A stretch of DNA of 64,000 nt from Cryptomeria japonica (Eukaryota > Streptophyta > Pinopsida > Cupressales > Cupressaceae). Position numbers and translations under genes: made by a program. Within the stretch, counting starts at the first letter, position 1, and each line of letters opens with the position of its first letter. The notes under the pieces are model-generated. The model searched no databases. It was given only the letters and a program-made list of their open reading frames with translations, and was not told the origin of the DNA. The stretch is taken from assembly GCF_030272615.1 (NCBI RefSeq), contig NC_081405.1:154149113-154213112 (forward strand). The letters run 5' to 3'. Shown here piece after piece: positions 26,101-35,549 of this stretch.

Positions 26101-26978
26101 TAGTATTTACATATGGTGCAAGGAAAAGTTGTGTATGAAAATGATGTAGCTTTAAATATGCTCTTATTATTAACCTCCTCCCATGAAGATTTTTGTTGAA
26201 AACATTTCCTAAGGAATTCAAACAAGATATTTGATGGAAACCCTCTTTACTTTGCACATATTTTGGATGTTGCATTGTATTTTTTGCTCTTGTTCACTCT
26301 ATTATATGGGTTAGGGTTGAAACATCGTTGTAGTATTTTAATTTAATTCATCCCCCTATGAGGTTGCCAGACATGTTAATTGTGGAATTTAGATTGGTAG
26401 AGACTTTCACAACTTAACGTATAATTGAGGGAACACATACTGAAATGGTTTTTCATGTGATTAACTTTGATCAAGTTTTATTTCATTCCTCTTCTTGATA
26501 TTTGTGCACAATTTTATTTATTAATTATAATTAGAATAGGTCCGTGGCTACTCTCAGATGTTGCATTTTTGACTGAAGTAATCAGATAATTATCTTCCTT
26601 TTATCATTCCAGAAACTTTTTTTTTTGACTGAACCAATCAGATAATTATCTTCCTTTTATCATTCGAGAAACTCTCTTTTACCTGATACTATTGTTTTTA
26701 AATTTTAAACAATGATGGCCTTGAAACAAACAAGCTGTCTGTTTTTTTGCATCTATTTTGTACATCACATCACCTTTTGTTAGTCTATATAGCACTTTCT
26801 TTTTGATCAGGAATCATGAATAAATTTAAAGTTCCGTGGTGATTGATCTGTCATTCTGTAGAGTTATCTTGGCATCTTTGCTGATTTTGAAGCCGCTTAT
26901 TAGACTAATAGGTTTTTTTTTTCTGAATCACAGGATGGACCTCCACTCTTTTCCTTGACAGCATTTCTGAAGAATTAG
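8101..26978 (+). CDS. LisH-CTLH-CRA domain protein (RanBPM/GID8-like), 5' end missing
   Basis: Six exons splice in frame: 8101-8242, 8442-8589, 8847-8922, 9578-9689, 9872-9963 and 26934-26978, giving 204 residues plus TAG. Each junction has GT/AG (for example c|gtaagt at 8,243, gaa|gtaagt at 8,923, aag|gtaaga at 9,964). The product starts with a LisH motif ([20 protein letters not shown]), then a CTLH region ([20 protein letters not shown]), then a CRA-type tail ([38 protein letters not shown]). Proteins of this layout are subunits of the GID/CTLH ubiquitin-ligase family or related RanBPM-type scaffolds; here the role is inferred from domains only. Exon 1 as read begins after an AG acceptor at phase 0, so at least one N-terminal exon is missing from my model. 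There is no SPRY domain in the visible part. The frame is clean in every exon, so the gene is probably functional in spite of its very long last intron. Confidence 0.88.
10631..11509. mobile_element. Non-autonomous hAT-like element, GC-rich (family C)
   Basis: The 879-bp element starts CAGTGTTCCACGGG and ends with its inverted repeat (CCCGTGGAACACTG). An exact 8-bp target duplication TATTTTAT lies at 10,623-10,630 and 11,510-11,517, as expected for the hAT superfamily. The left part is very GC-rich and CpG-dense, and built from repeats of GAGACGTCTCC type; near 11,100-11,165 'ggggcgctgcccc' occurs twice. Overlapping open frames of 60-125 codons on both strands come from composition; no transposase is encoded. 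The middle (10,970-11,080 and 11,200-11,400) is AT-rich like the surroundings. Confidence 0.9.
12753..14242 (+). mobile_element. Solo LTR with 5-bp target duplication
   Basis: The sequence starts TGTAATGTCCCC and ends GGTTCTTACA, flanked by AATTA at 12,748-12,752 and 14,243-14,247. The TG...CA ends and 5-bp duplication are the standard LTR retrotransposon signature. 'gggtttataaaggc' near 13,454 looks like the LTR TATA box. No internal domain or second LTR is adjacent, so this is a solo LTR left by recombination between two LTRs. Open frames of about 68 codons inside it (13,533-13,739 on plus; 13,749-13,955 on minus) are not taken as genes. Confidence 0.8.
15281..15709 (+). mobile_element. hAT-like MITE, family A copy 1
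   Basis: Starts CTAAGTCACAGG and ends with CCTTGTGACTTAG; an exact 8-bp duplication GTATAACA lies at 15,273-15,280 and 15,710-15,717. Subterminal DNA is packed with TCGAATT/AATTCGA repeats on both sides. A 'cgaattttttttgaatttttccc' type segment is tandemly doubled near 15,580-15,660. The 105-codon open frame across it (15,442-15,759) is not a transposase. Confidence 0.93.
16530..17509. mobile_element. Non-autonomous hAT-like element (family B), host of a nested MITE
   Basis: Exact 8-bp duplication TAAAAGTT at 16,522-16,529 and 17,510-17,517. Ends are CAGAGTAGCCGG and, inverted, CAAAGTTGCATGG (7 of the first 9 bases match). Both subterminal regions carry many GTATCC/CGTATCC repeats. Removing the nested family A copy and its duplication leaves about 591 bp. 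No coding capacity. Confidence 0.85.
17109..17489 (+). mobile_element. hAT-like MITE, family A copy 2, nested in family B
   Basis: Same ends as copy 1 (CTAAGTCACAGG ... CCTTGTGACTTAG), with an exact 8-bp duplication TCCGTGTC at 17,101-17,108 and 17,490-17,497. The target lies within the right subterminal repeats of the family B element, so it inserted later. It is 381 bp, shorter than copy 1 because one doubled AT-rich segment near its right end is single. Confidence 0.93.
17605..18360 (+). mobile_element. Probable 5' LTR of the intronic Ty3/gypsy element
   Basis: Begins TGTAACTTG and ends near GGGGACA, six bases before a primer-binding-site-like TGGCATCAGAGC at 18,367-18,378 (tRNA-Met type in plant retrotransposons). 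No matching 3' LTR was seen after the pol region, so the left boundary is inferred only from the TG start. Confidence 0.45.
18367..18378 (+). other. Primer binding site (tRNA-Met type)
   Basis: TGGCATCAGAGC differs by one base from the usual plant LTR retrotransposon site TGGTATCAGAGC, and lies directly before the gag remnant in the right orientation. Confidence 0.7.
18494..20230 (+). pseudogene. Ty3/gypsy gag remnant, split by a MITE
   Basis: A frame starts at ATG 18,494 with a charged, coiled-coil-like N-terminus ([19 protein letters not shown]) and soon meets stops. The family A MITE at 18,903-19,327 interrupts it. After the MITE, fragments in shifting frames resume capsid-like sequence (19,639-20,007: [15 protein letters not shown]). 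A zinc knuckle [14 protein letters not shown] lies at 19,970-20,011, spaced C-x2-C-x7-H-x-C as in plant gypsy gag. A protease-like [12 protein letters not shown] follows near 20,180, with the catalytic D-S/T-G triad degraded to D-G-E. Many stops and frameshifts: not functional. Confidence 0.85.
18903..19327 (+). mobile_element. hAT-like MITE, family A copy 3, inside gypsy gag
   Basis: Ends CTAAGTCAGG (a CA deletion relative to copies 1 and 2) and CCTTGTGACTTAG; exact 8-bp duplication ACTATAAT at 18,895-18,902 and 19,328-19,335. The left subterminal AT-rich unit is tandemly doubled, near 18,945-19,030. Inserted after the gypsy element was in place. Confidence 0.93.
20231..22873 (+). pseudogene. 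Ty3/gypsy pol remnant (RT, RNase H, integrase)
   Basis: Reverse transcriptase pieces: [13 protein letters not shown] at about 20,900, [15 protein letters not shown] at about 20,990, FEFLVMPF then a stop at about 21,090-21,115, and an FFDDILIYS catalytic box at about 21,195. RNase H follows (21,467-22,150; [30 protein letters not shown]). The integrase core is at 22,307-22,873: first Asp in MDFIPGL, second in VSDMDSRF, and the Glu region in [15 protein letters not shown], then [10 protein letters not shown]. At least eight stops or frameshifts, including one before [11 protein letters not shown]. The order RT-RNaseH-IN identifies Ty3/gypsy. No 3' LTR was found downstream, so the element is truncated. 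Confidence 0.9.
22900..24110 (-). pseudogene. Ty1/copia reverse transcriptase/RNase H fragment, inverted
   Basis: Minus-strand reading gives, from right to left, a copia RT start near 24,000-24,080, a piece like KCAFLKG...[11 protein letters not shown] near 23,760-23,850, [26 protein letters not shown] (23,550-23,610; the catalytic box reads VDN rather than VDD), [20 protein letters not shown] (about 23,250-23,310) and [10 protein letters not shown] near 23,010. These are in RT-to-RNase H order. Frames are broken throughout. Gag, integrase and LTRs are not seen, so this is a fragment abutting the gypsy remnant in opposite orientation. Confidence 0.8.
24187..24899 (+). mobile_element. Candidate solo LTR (TGTAATGTCCCC family)
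   Basis: Starts TGTAATGTCCCC like the solo LTR at 12,753, directly after TATTA (24,182-24,186); a TATTA preceded by GCA occurs at 24,900-24,904. 'ctctatttaagaaggcc' near 24,422 would be the TATA box. The start is well supported by family resemblance; the end is a guess. Confidence 0.4.
24905..26560. other. Intronic, no gene recognised
   Basis: An open frame on minus at 25,754-25,936 (60 codons, with flanking sequence also fairly open) does not resemble a family I know. The rest lacks coding signal. Confidence 0.4.
26568..26690 (+). repeat. Two tandem copies of about 58 bp near the intron 3' end
   Basis: 'ttttgactga' plus 'atcagataattatcttcc' and 'ttttatcatt' occur at about 26,568 and again at about 26,626 with few differences. 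Confidence 0.8.
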
Positions 26979-27215
26979 ACAGTGAGTGTACAGAGCTGGA
27001 TATTGGACAGGCATTTGTTACTGGCATATGAAATACATGGCTGCACTATTTGTATTTATGAATGTTGATGGTTACACTCAACTGAAACTATTGTAGTATG
27101 CAAGGAATGTGAAGATTTTCCCTTTAAAGTGCTTTACCATGTTATAGTTTACTGTCATTTGGTCAATTTTTCCATGTAACATGCTATTGTCTGCATTGTG
27201 TATCTTTTAGATTTA
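26934..27215 (+). other. Last exon and 3' UTR of the LisH gene
   Basis: The final exon encodes 14 residues ([14 protein letters not shown]) and ends at TAG 26,976-26,978. The 3' UTR follows; its end cannot be fixed by eye because no single polyadenylation signal stands out. The exon is accepted because it starts after a strong acceptor, joins in phase, and completes a hydrophobic C-terminus expected after the WLHQELGK exon. Confidence 0.7.
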
Positions 27216-28775
27216 ACCAAACTATCGAAACAGTAGCATATCCCGTTGATGGGCTTTTGTGCCACATCAATAATCTCTCTATAGGTAGTTTATGAATATG
27301 CATATTCTCTCTTTTGTGGTTTTGTTGTGGGAATTATAATTATCACACTGGTTGAAACCCACGTGTTTGTGTCTAATTAAATCAGGTAAAAGCATCATTC
27401 ACTTGTAAATTTGTAATGATCGGCTTTCTCAGGGATTTTATAAGAATTTTCATTTTGATTAGCCTGCATTGAAGCACAAAATCTGGCCAGTCCGTTGGGT
27501 TGAGTACAATGGTTGAGACAGAGTGTTTCCATGCAAACCATTCAGTTTCAAGTTGAATCCTAAGCAGCTGAGAGCCCATTGGTTATCACGAGTGAAAATC
27601 TAAACACCTCTTAAATTTTAAGAAAAATGGTCGGTATCAAATTACTTGATCCTTTGAATTCATGTGTAACTTCAATTTTGTTTGTTGATTTTGTTGCCAA
27701 GGGTTTGACTTTACATTCAAGAGATAGGCACGTGTATAACATATACACTATTAAAAGACTATGCTATAGATGTTCACGAGTACAGGAAAGGCAATAATTT
27801 TGAATTAAGGTTTGAGTTTGCTGGTTCAAATTTCAAATCTTTACGATTAAGAATGTTGGAATCTGGACATTTTATATGTTAGTTTACGATCATATTGCAT
27901 GGTAGCTTACTTACAAACGATGGATGGCCCAAGTTCACGCTCGAGTATGATAAACATATTCGTAGTGACAAATAGAGATACTTTGGTGGAAACCTCTTTG
28001 ACATGGCATTTCATCCTCTCATACTCAGAGGTTATTATATAAAATGGGGCTTTGGAGTTTTTAATTAGTTTATTCTGTGATGTAATAATTCTGTAGATAA
28101 CCATTAGGAAATGATCAAGCATATTTTGCATACATTGAGGCCGACTGAAACTAATAAGACAACTTTTTGGTTCTCACTCTTAAAATTATTTTTTATTGAC
28201 TTTGATAAGATGAATGTGATAAGTGTATTAATGCACAAAGCTAATATAGATGTGTGGGAATTGAAGTGAATTTCTTCCTTAATTTTAGAAAAGGCACAAA
28301 TTTGGGCGGTTAAAAGCATAGATTCTTACCCTACTTTTGGGTGTATAATTGATTGATCAAATCAAGGGTCTTTAGATGCGATATGGGATGACTTAAAAAT
28401 GATATGGAACCTGCTTTGTAATCCAAAAAGTGTTTTAAGTTACAATGAATAGTGATGCAAACAGCCATATTTGTTCCAAAATCAAAGTAATTGCTATGGG
28501 AAAATATTGTCTTATAGAAGTGACACAAGCTCCAATAGTAAAACTTAATCTAGCATGATCTAGATAATTATGGTGGTCTTGTGATGTTGATAACCCATTG
28601 GAAGTAATTTGGTGCATTATAGGAAAGTGATTGCATGCTTGACTATCACTAGGAGACAACATGGTGCCATGTTATAATGGTGTGGGAAAGGAATGAGTCG
28701 TTATGTTGCTATATGGGCTTGTAGATACCATACCATGTTGACATATTATGGCATCCCTAAAGAGGCAACATGTTA
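27216..28775. other. Intergenic, no gene seen
   Basis: AT-rich with only short chance open frames on both strands. Confidence 0.5.
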
Positions 28776-28776
28776 A

Positions 28777-29872
28777 GATATGATGTCATAGCAAGCCTCG
28801 TGTTTATTGAGGTGGCTTGATGTTGATATGATGTTCTACTTAATGTGGTTTCAAATTGAAGACATTATGCCATACATGTGGTGCTACACCATAAACCATG
28901 TTATATTATGAATATCTTATTAGATACTATGTTACCCTTGAAGCAATGTTATGTGGTGTTATTTTGGAGATGACACACTATACTTGATTTGGTACTTGAT
29001 TTGGTATTGTGGTGCAAGTGGCATGCTATTCTTGATGTGGTGCAAGACACCATGCTATAGTCATTTGATGCTGCAATGGAGATATGATGCTATAGTCATG
29101 GGTTGTTGCAATGGAGACCAAGCTATAATTGATAAGGTAGTGTGGTAGAGATGTGAAGCTACACTAGATGTGATATGTCAATTGAGGTATTGTGTTATAG
29201 TTTATGTGGTGGAGTTGCATAAACACCTCTAAAACACCAAGATGTGCTAATATTGTTAAGATACCAAGGATATTATGAATGACCATTGAGGAAGATAGAC
29301 CAAGATTATTGCTTAAAGTGTTATAGTTGGTATTATGATATGATGTCATAACAAGCCTTGTGTTTATTGAGGTGGCTTGATGATGATATGATGTTCTACT
29401 TAATGTGGTGTCAAATTGAAGACACTATGCCATACATGTGGTCTACACCATAAACCATGTTATATTATGAATATCTTATTAGATACTATGAAGCAATGTT
29501 ATGTGGTGTTATTTTGGAGATGACACACTATACTTGATTTGGTATTGTGGTGCAAGTGGCATGCTATTCTTGATGTGGTGCAAGACACCATGCTATAGTC
29601 ATTTGATGCTGCAATGGAGATATGATGCTATAGTCATGGGTTGCAATGGAGACCAAGCTATAATTGATAAGGTAGTGTGGTAGAGATGTGAAGCTACACT
29701 AGATGTGATATGTCAATTGAGGCATTGTGTTATGGTCTATGTGGTGGAGTTGCATAAACACCTCTAAAACACCAAGATGTGCTAATATTGTTAAGATACC
29801 AAGGATATTATGAACGGCCATTGAGGAAGATAGACCAAGATTATTGCTAGTGTGTTATAGTTGGTATGGTGT
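28777..29872 (+). repeat. 560-bp tandem duplication
   Basis: Copy 1 starts at 28,777 and copy 2 at about 29,337, both with 'gatatgatgtcat' then 'agcaagcc' or 'acaagcc'. Copies share nearly all text, including 'ggtggcttgatg', 'catactgtg'-like ATG/TGG-rich runs and 'gaccaagattattgct'. Differences are small indels (one 10-bp unit 'acttgatttg' is doubled in copy 1). Similar 60-65-codon open frames in each copy are copies of one non-coding frame. Confidence 0.9.
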
Positions 29873-32870
29873 CATCGTGGAAATCCCCTAAACATAGACG
29901 TGGTATTGAAACACAAATACAAGAGACATTAGTTATTTTTTTAAAGGATGGCATACCACGTTGAATGATTAGATGTGGGGAGATCAAAACATGTCACAAT
30001 GATAACCATGTCTATAGATCATTTGAATTGAACTAGTTTTTTATAATTGATTTTAAATATGATGATAAATTAGGTGGCCTCACCTCATATTAAAGAGAAA
30101 TATATAATGCTAAAAGAAAAATGAAAACTTGTGTGACACAAGAAGAGTGAGAAGACCAACCGAAAACACCATAAGGCCCGTAGAGCATATACATATATCC
30201 AAAAAAGTAACTAGAAACATGTTGGGGAAAAAAAAAACTCTACCAAGTATCATGATGAAGAGAGCTACCAATGAAACCAATAATAAACATAAAGAGCCAT
30301 AGAAAAATCAACCACCTAAAACAACATTGTCTTGAGCACTACTAACCTAAGAGCATGGTGCCCTCCAATGGGGTATAGAAGCATTGCCTTTCATAGAATG
30401 CCACCTCTCATCAACCCAATTTGCAACATCATCACCAACCACCACTACCTTCACTAATGAAGTCGACAATGCAGAGAACAAGCTTAGAATGTGTACACCG
30501 TTGATTAATTCTACTCACTCAATAGAACGAGACCAAGTATCATTGACAAAAGATAACAAAAAAATTGCTTGTGACCTCCAAAACTCAACCATGATGAGAG
30601 ACTATTGAATGTTTGATCACATTATGCATAACTTGAAACGAATCCATCAATATCCCTACGTCTTTGGAGATATATTGAAATCATCCACTGAGATCTCCTT
30701 GGACACTTCCCTAAGATAAAATGGAGCCAACTTTGGCATTAGCTTTGGAATGCATTCATCCTTTGAATGATTAAAAGAACAAGATCCTCAATGCATATGT
30801 GAACTTAACCTCTTTGAGAATATTGTGAAAATCAACTTGAATAGTAGCTCATGACTTGAGATAGCCTATATCTTCCATTGCATTAGGACCCAATATAGCC
30901 TTATCAAGATGAAAGGTGTGGTTTGAAGAATAGTTAAAGATTTTCATTAGCCAAAAGTCAATTACAAGCCCATGCTTGAGCAAGTCCATTGAGAGTGAGA
31001 TCGACACACAATGATAAGTAAGCCACATGACAACTAGCCATAACTTAAAATTTTAACTGTCGAACCCCTACCACCAATAGCAACAATATAATATTGCAAC
31101 ACCTCCAATAACACACTCTTCTAATGACAAGTGAACAAGCATAAGAGTAATGTAGACATGCATGAAATAAGGCTAGAGCAACAAGTACCAAATACCATCA
31201 TTAATAAGAACACATCCCTCCACTATGAAATATGATTGAGCAAACCATGAGAAAATAAATAAAGGATCTGTATTATATACCATCGATAATTTTGATATCA
31301 ATAAGATCGTCTCAATCAAGGATTTTAGAATTATTCGTCCCATTGTTGGCAAAAACATTGATTGCAAAGTTTATTAAGATACTGGAAAATTGCATCCTCT
31401 TGAGCTTCTAATCCTTATACCAGCCTCTTCAAGGTATGATTACATTTCCCAATTGGACTATATCTAAATTGATGTAGTACAAGAATGATAGAGATTTGTC
31501 AAACAACCCATCCAAACAACAAGTACAACACTCAACACCCTCATATACCAACTCACAAGCAAATTTAAAATAAATTTTATTGAAAATGTGCTCATAATTA
31601 CAAAGCCTTTGTTGAACAACAAACTTGTGGACAAATACATTTTCATTACAAAATTTCTCTTATCAACACAAATCAATTTTTAATTCAAATCAGCTCATGA
31701 CACCTGTAGTCTTTTTCCTGTAAATGGTTTTCCTAGAGAGTCTTATCATGGTGAGGAGACTTTTTGATAGTTAGCTCTTTTATAGGAATGAGATCTCCTT
31801 TATGAGTTCTTCTTGAGGAATTCATTAGTAGGGCCATCAGGAGGCTATTGTGATCTCTCTAGAACATCTTGCTAGATGAGAACACAACATTAGTTGCAAG
31901 GTGCTAAAAGGATTGTTGAGTAAGGGAATGGGTAGGGATAGTAGTTATTGTTGTTGTGGTAGCAATTATAGTAATCTCAATAGAACCACCATTTTTTAAT
32001 TTTGTAGTCATAGTTTTGAACTTGAATTTTGTTTCTTTCTCATTAAAGGAACATGATCCTCCAAAGATTCTTGTTCCTCTTAATCAATATAAAGCCTTCA
32101 AGTAGAGATTCTAGAAAAATCCATATTTTTTCTTTATTAAGAATTTTAAGAGTTGTTTTTCTTTGGAGATTGCATTTTCCCCTTATCAACCCCTTGATAA
32201 TATTATTTTGAATATTTTAGACTTCTAGTGACCACATGTTGAGTTCCACTTTTCACGAAAGTGTCTTTGACAATAACTTAATTTATCTTAGCTATGTTTT
32301 GAGCATAAATACTTTTTAATTATAATGTGTTCAACACCTTCCCATCATTTGAGGTACCTTTAGGTATCTTGCAGACATCAAAAGCTTTAATTTGATATGT
32401 AGTCAACCTAGAATAATCCTTCTTTTTGGCCTCATATTCATCCACACAATTAGCCCATAAATCTTGTAAGTTAGGTTGATGTTTATAGTGTTCCAATCAA
32501 TCACTCAATTTTTGAATCTAGGAAGAAAGTGATCTCTATTCATAGGAAAATTTTGGTTAATATTTACCATTTCCTTTTCAAAATTCTTGCATTAAGATGA
32601 GATGCATGAGTCTACTTAGCAATATAAATAACTAGTTTTAGCAATATAAATAACTAGTTTTGTATTCAGGAGATCGCTTAATTGCATTCATAGTTTTATT
32701 AGGATTAGCTATTATTGAGATTTATAATCAAGAGATTTGTGAAATGAATATATTTGAAGAGGGTTATGCTTGCACATTTTTATCAGCTATATTAAGGTTT
32801 TCATATGATTGGTTAGTCTTGGCTTAGTGATCATGTATTAATCTAGAAGTGCTTGGGTGGCGTATGCAAA
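29873..32870. other. Intergenic, no gene recognised
   Basis: AT-rich, only short open frames. A 19-bp segment 'agcaatataaataactagt' is tandemly doubled near 32,618-32,660. Some stretches could be old retrotransposon internal DNA, but no domain is readable. Confidence 0.45.
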
Positions 32871-32874
32871 ACAA

Positions 32875-33376
32875 TGATGGTAAACATTAAAATCTTGTTT
32901 TTTCCTTTAATATTTTCTATGTTAATGAATTTCATTTTTAGAGGCCTTAGAAGTGGGATTTGGCTTGAGGACATATATCGTTTTTTTAGAATGGTTGTTG
33001 TAGGTTGTATTACAAGAAACTCAAACAAGATCTCTTGGAGATCTTTCCAATGATTTAAAAATGTCCAAATTTCATCCAACGGGTGAGGAGTTATGACCCT
33101 GCCAAGTTGGGGTACGAAATTCAATATGTTTTTTGTTGTTGGTATTTTTCAATTTTTTAGTTATTTTTTCCTATCCAATTGTTCATTCTGAATTCCAATG
33201 GATGTGGTGACTGGTGATATATTGTGCAAAAGTATAAAAATTGGATTTTTAAGATAATGAAGTTGTTTTGCAGTGGTATACAACTCTTTTATAAGTTATA
33301 AATAGTATTTTGTGTGATTCTTTCACAAACTGTAGGTTTCTCACTGGGTATTGTCCTCTTAAATATCTATTTGGAT
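32875..33376 (+). mobile_element. 5' LTR of second Ty3/gypsy element
   Basis: About 500 bp that aligns along its length with 39,289-39,795 (shared anchors: 'ttatgaccc', 'caagttggggta', 'tttttagttatt', 'gtattttgtgt', 'ggtattgtcc', 'atttgga'). It is followed by TGGCATTAGAGC at 33,380, a two-base variant of the plant tRNA-Met primer site. 'gtataaaaattgg' near 33,232 is a likely LTR TATA box. Exact ends are uncertain and I did not find a clear target duplication. Confidence 0.75.
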
Positions 33377-33379
33377 CAG

Positions 33380-33391
33380 TGGCATTAGAGC
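33380..33391 (+). other. Primer binding site of second gypsy element
   Basis: TGGCATTAGAGC directly after the 5' LTR, matching 10 of 12 bases of the common plant site. Confidence 0.65.
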
Positions 33392-33679
33392 TTATTCACT
33401 CGTACATGTGATTATGCACAGGGTAAGAATATCTAAGGTTTGTATTGAAAAAAAGCATCCAATAGATTACCTTTCTTTAGTGAGGTGTACACAATTAAAA
33501 ATGTTTGGAGAATGAGGTGATTCATTAGATGACCCTTTTAAGGTGTTGGTTGAAGAAGCATTGAGAAAACATCATGGGGAGATTATGAGTCATATCTCTT
33601 GATTGCTACAACAAAACTAAAATAGTCCACAAACAAACACAACCAACCTACCATTTGGTGGTCACACCCCATTAAGGTT

Positions 33680-34600
33680 CAAGTGAATTTTGATATCCCA
33701 ACTTTTGAAGGAAAATTGATGCACATGTTTTTGATAAAAAAAGTAGCGTTAACAAGGGCACTGACCCAATACAAAGATACCTCAATCCCTCAACGATTAG
33801 CGTTAACTATTGCTAATTGTTTTTGAAACAACACAACATTAAGAAGGGCGCTGACCCATTACAAAGCCAAAGGCTATCAAAAAAGACCAAGCAGGGGTGC
33901 AAACCCCAAAAGGACAAAGTCGGACCGGCTAAACCAACCAGTTAAACCATCAACACCCAAACCAAATCAAGAGGGGGGAGAAAACCCCGACTCTTGAGAA
34001 AGGAGGGCTTGGGAAAGGTGGTTAGAATTTCCTATCCGCCTACGACAAACCACCGTCCAGGCAACACTATCAGTAGGAACTTTCGCAGATGCACATGTTG
34101 TTAATAAACAATTATTAATTTTTTTTTTGTGAATTATTTCTCGGATGCTGAGAAAATAACATTTTCTCTCCTCAAACTTGAGTGTCATGTGAATCAAGCA
34201 TGGGAAATTAAGTTGTCATCCAAAGAAATACTTTGTGGTCAAGAATTTGATGCAAAACTCAATGAAAAACCCATATGGGGAGAATTTTTAGAACATATCA
34301 AAGAAGAGTACCTCCCTAAGGATACATATGAACAAAAATATATGCAATGGAAATCACTTCGTTAAAAGAAGGATCAATCTCTTTAGGACTACAACAATAC
34401 ATTCTATGCATCATCAATGAAACTTGGCATCCAAGCTTTAGAAAAACTATGAGTTTTGGAATATCATAGTGGGATTTATTGATATATTCAGAATGAGATG
34501 AGTTTTTTCAATATTGAGACATTAGCAACTACCTTCGAGTATCCAATGAAGATTGAAGAAAAATTTAAATAGAAAGGGGAAAAATGATTATTTTACAAAC
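33680..34600 (+). pseudogene. Ty3/gypsy gag remnant interrupted by a retroposon
   Basis: Before the insert the frame reads VNFDIPTFEGKLDAHV, a typical gag start, and after the insert it resumes with VNKQLLI and then DAEKITFSLLKLECHVNQAWE (34,129-34,365, with WGEFLEHIKEEYLPKDTYEQK). These are hallmarks of the plant gypsy gag capsid. Stops at 34,363 and later close the frame; a zinc knuckle was not readable. Non-functional. Confidence 0.75.
33730..34087 (-). mobile_element. Small LINE/SINE-type retroposon in gypsy gag
   Basis: 358 bp flanked by a 12-bp duplication GATGCACATGTT (33,718-33,729 and 34,088-34,099). On the minus strand it ends in an A-rich tail, and the tail sequence 'gggtcagcgcccttcttaa' / 'gggtcagtgcccttgttaa' occurs twice, so the 3' end is doubled. 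The upstream part (34,030-33,967) has a short open frame AWTVVCRRRIGNSNHLSQAL, not recognised. The element follows a family different from the other LINE tails in the window. Confidence 0.8.
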
Positions 34601-35500
34601 ATTAGATTAAAGGGCGAAGGTAGTGGTAAGCTTACATGAAAGAAAATAACCAAGGAGTCTTTCTCAAATCCACTGACAACAAATAGGGGTGTCAAAAATG
34701 TAGAGCAAGATATAGGCATATGGTTTGAAATTTGTAAGAAAACATGACATAACACCAAGGATTGTTGAGCTTTGAAGAAACTAATGATCACATGAAGAGG
34801 TTGAACTTGAATTATTGCCCATAGATCCTTTTGAATAAAAGGATGGAAATCAGATCATTGAGGCATTATCCGTATGCAACAATTGCCACAACAAAATATT
34901 TCCCTTTGAAGATGAAGAATGCCTATTTCACTCACAAATGTGGGTCAGTGGAAAGGCTATATATTTCCTTGTCGAAAATGGTAGCTATAGGAATTTAATT
35001 TTTATTTAGGCAATCAAAATACGAAACTTGCAAAGAACACCACATCCATAGCCATACTCCATGGGATGGGTAAGCTAGGGGCGAGTTTTCTAGGTAAATA
35101 AATGGTCTTGTCCATCCTATTCAATCAAACCATTTAAACCTGAATTAATTTGTGATGTGACACCTTTAGATGTATGTGATGTTTTTATGGGGAAAACATA
35201 CATGTACAACATCATGGTATCTATGAGTCCAGGCCACAAAATCATTATTAAGTTGGGTGGAAAATAATATCATATTATTGAGGTAAGTCTTACAAAATAT
35301 GTAGCCTTAATTAATGCCAAACAATGTAGACATATGATTGCTTAATTTGGAGCACTTGTGCTACTAATGGCTCAACCCGAGGAGACAAGGTTAATTGTAG
35401 TCAATGCCCATGCCAAATTGACCACCACAATAAACCAAAAACAGTAGATGGGTCAAATATTCAAATGATATCAAAATGTATTTAGCTCACTAGTAGGGGT
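34601..35500 (+). other. Gypsy internal region, protease zone not readable
   Basis: Lies between gag and RT remnants. Stops in all frames; a degraded protease is expected here but I see no D-S-G motif. Confidence 0.4.
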
Positions 35501-35549
35501 ACCATTGCACTATCAAATCAAGCATTCATTTGATCTAGGTCTAGGGACA

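Larger units (their letters stand above)
9964..26933 (+). other. 16,970-bp intron of the LisH gene, filled with transposable elements
   Basis: The donor aag|gtaaga and the acceptor 'gaatcacag|gat' (preceded by a T-rich tract) join exons in phase 0, giving a product that ends in [14 protein letters not shown]. The intron contains at least five hAT-like elements, one well-supported solo LTR, one candidate LTR, a copia-type LTR remnant, a Ty3/gypsy body on the plus strand and a Ty1/copia fragment on the minus strand. The four other introns are 182 to 655 bp. Stretches not listed separately (9,964-10,630; 11,518-12,747; 14,248-15,272) showed no gene. Confidence 0.8.
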
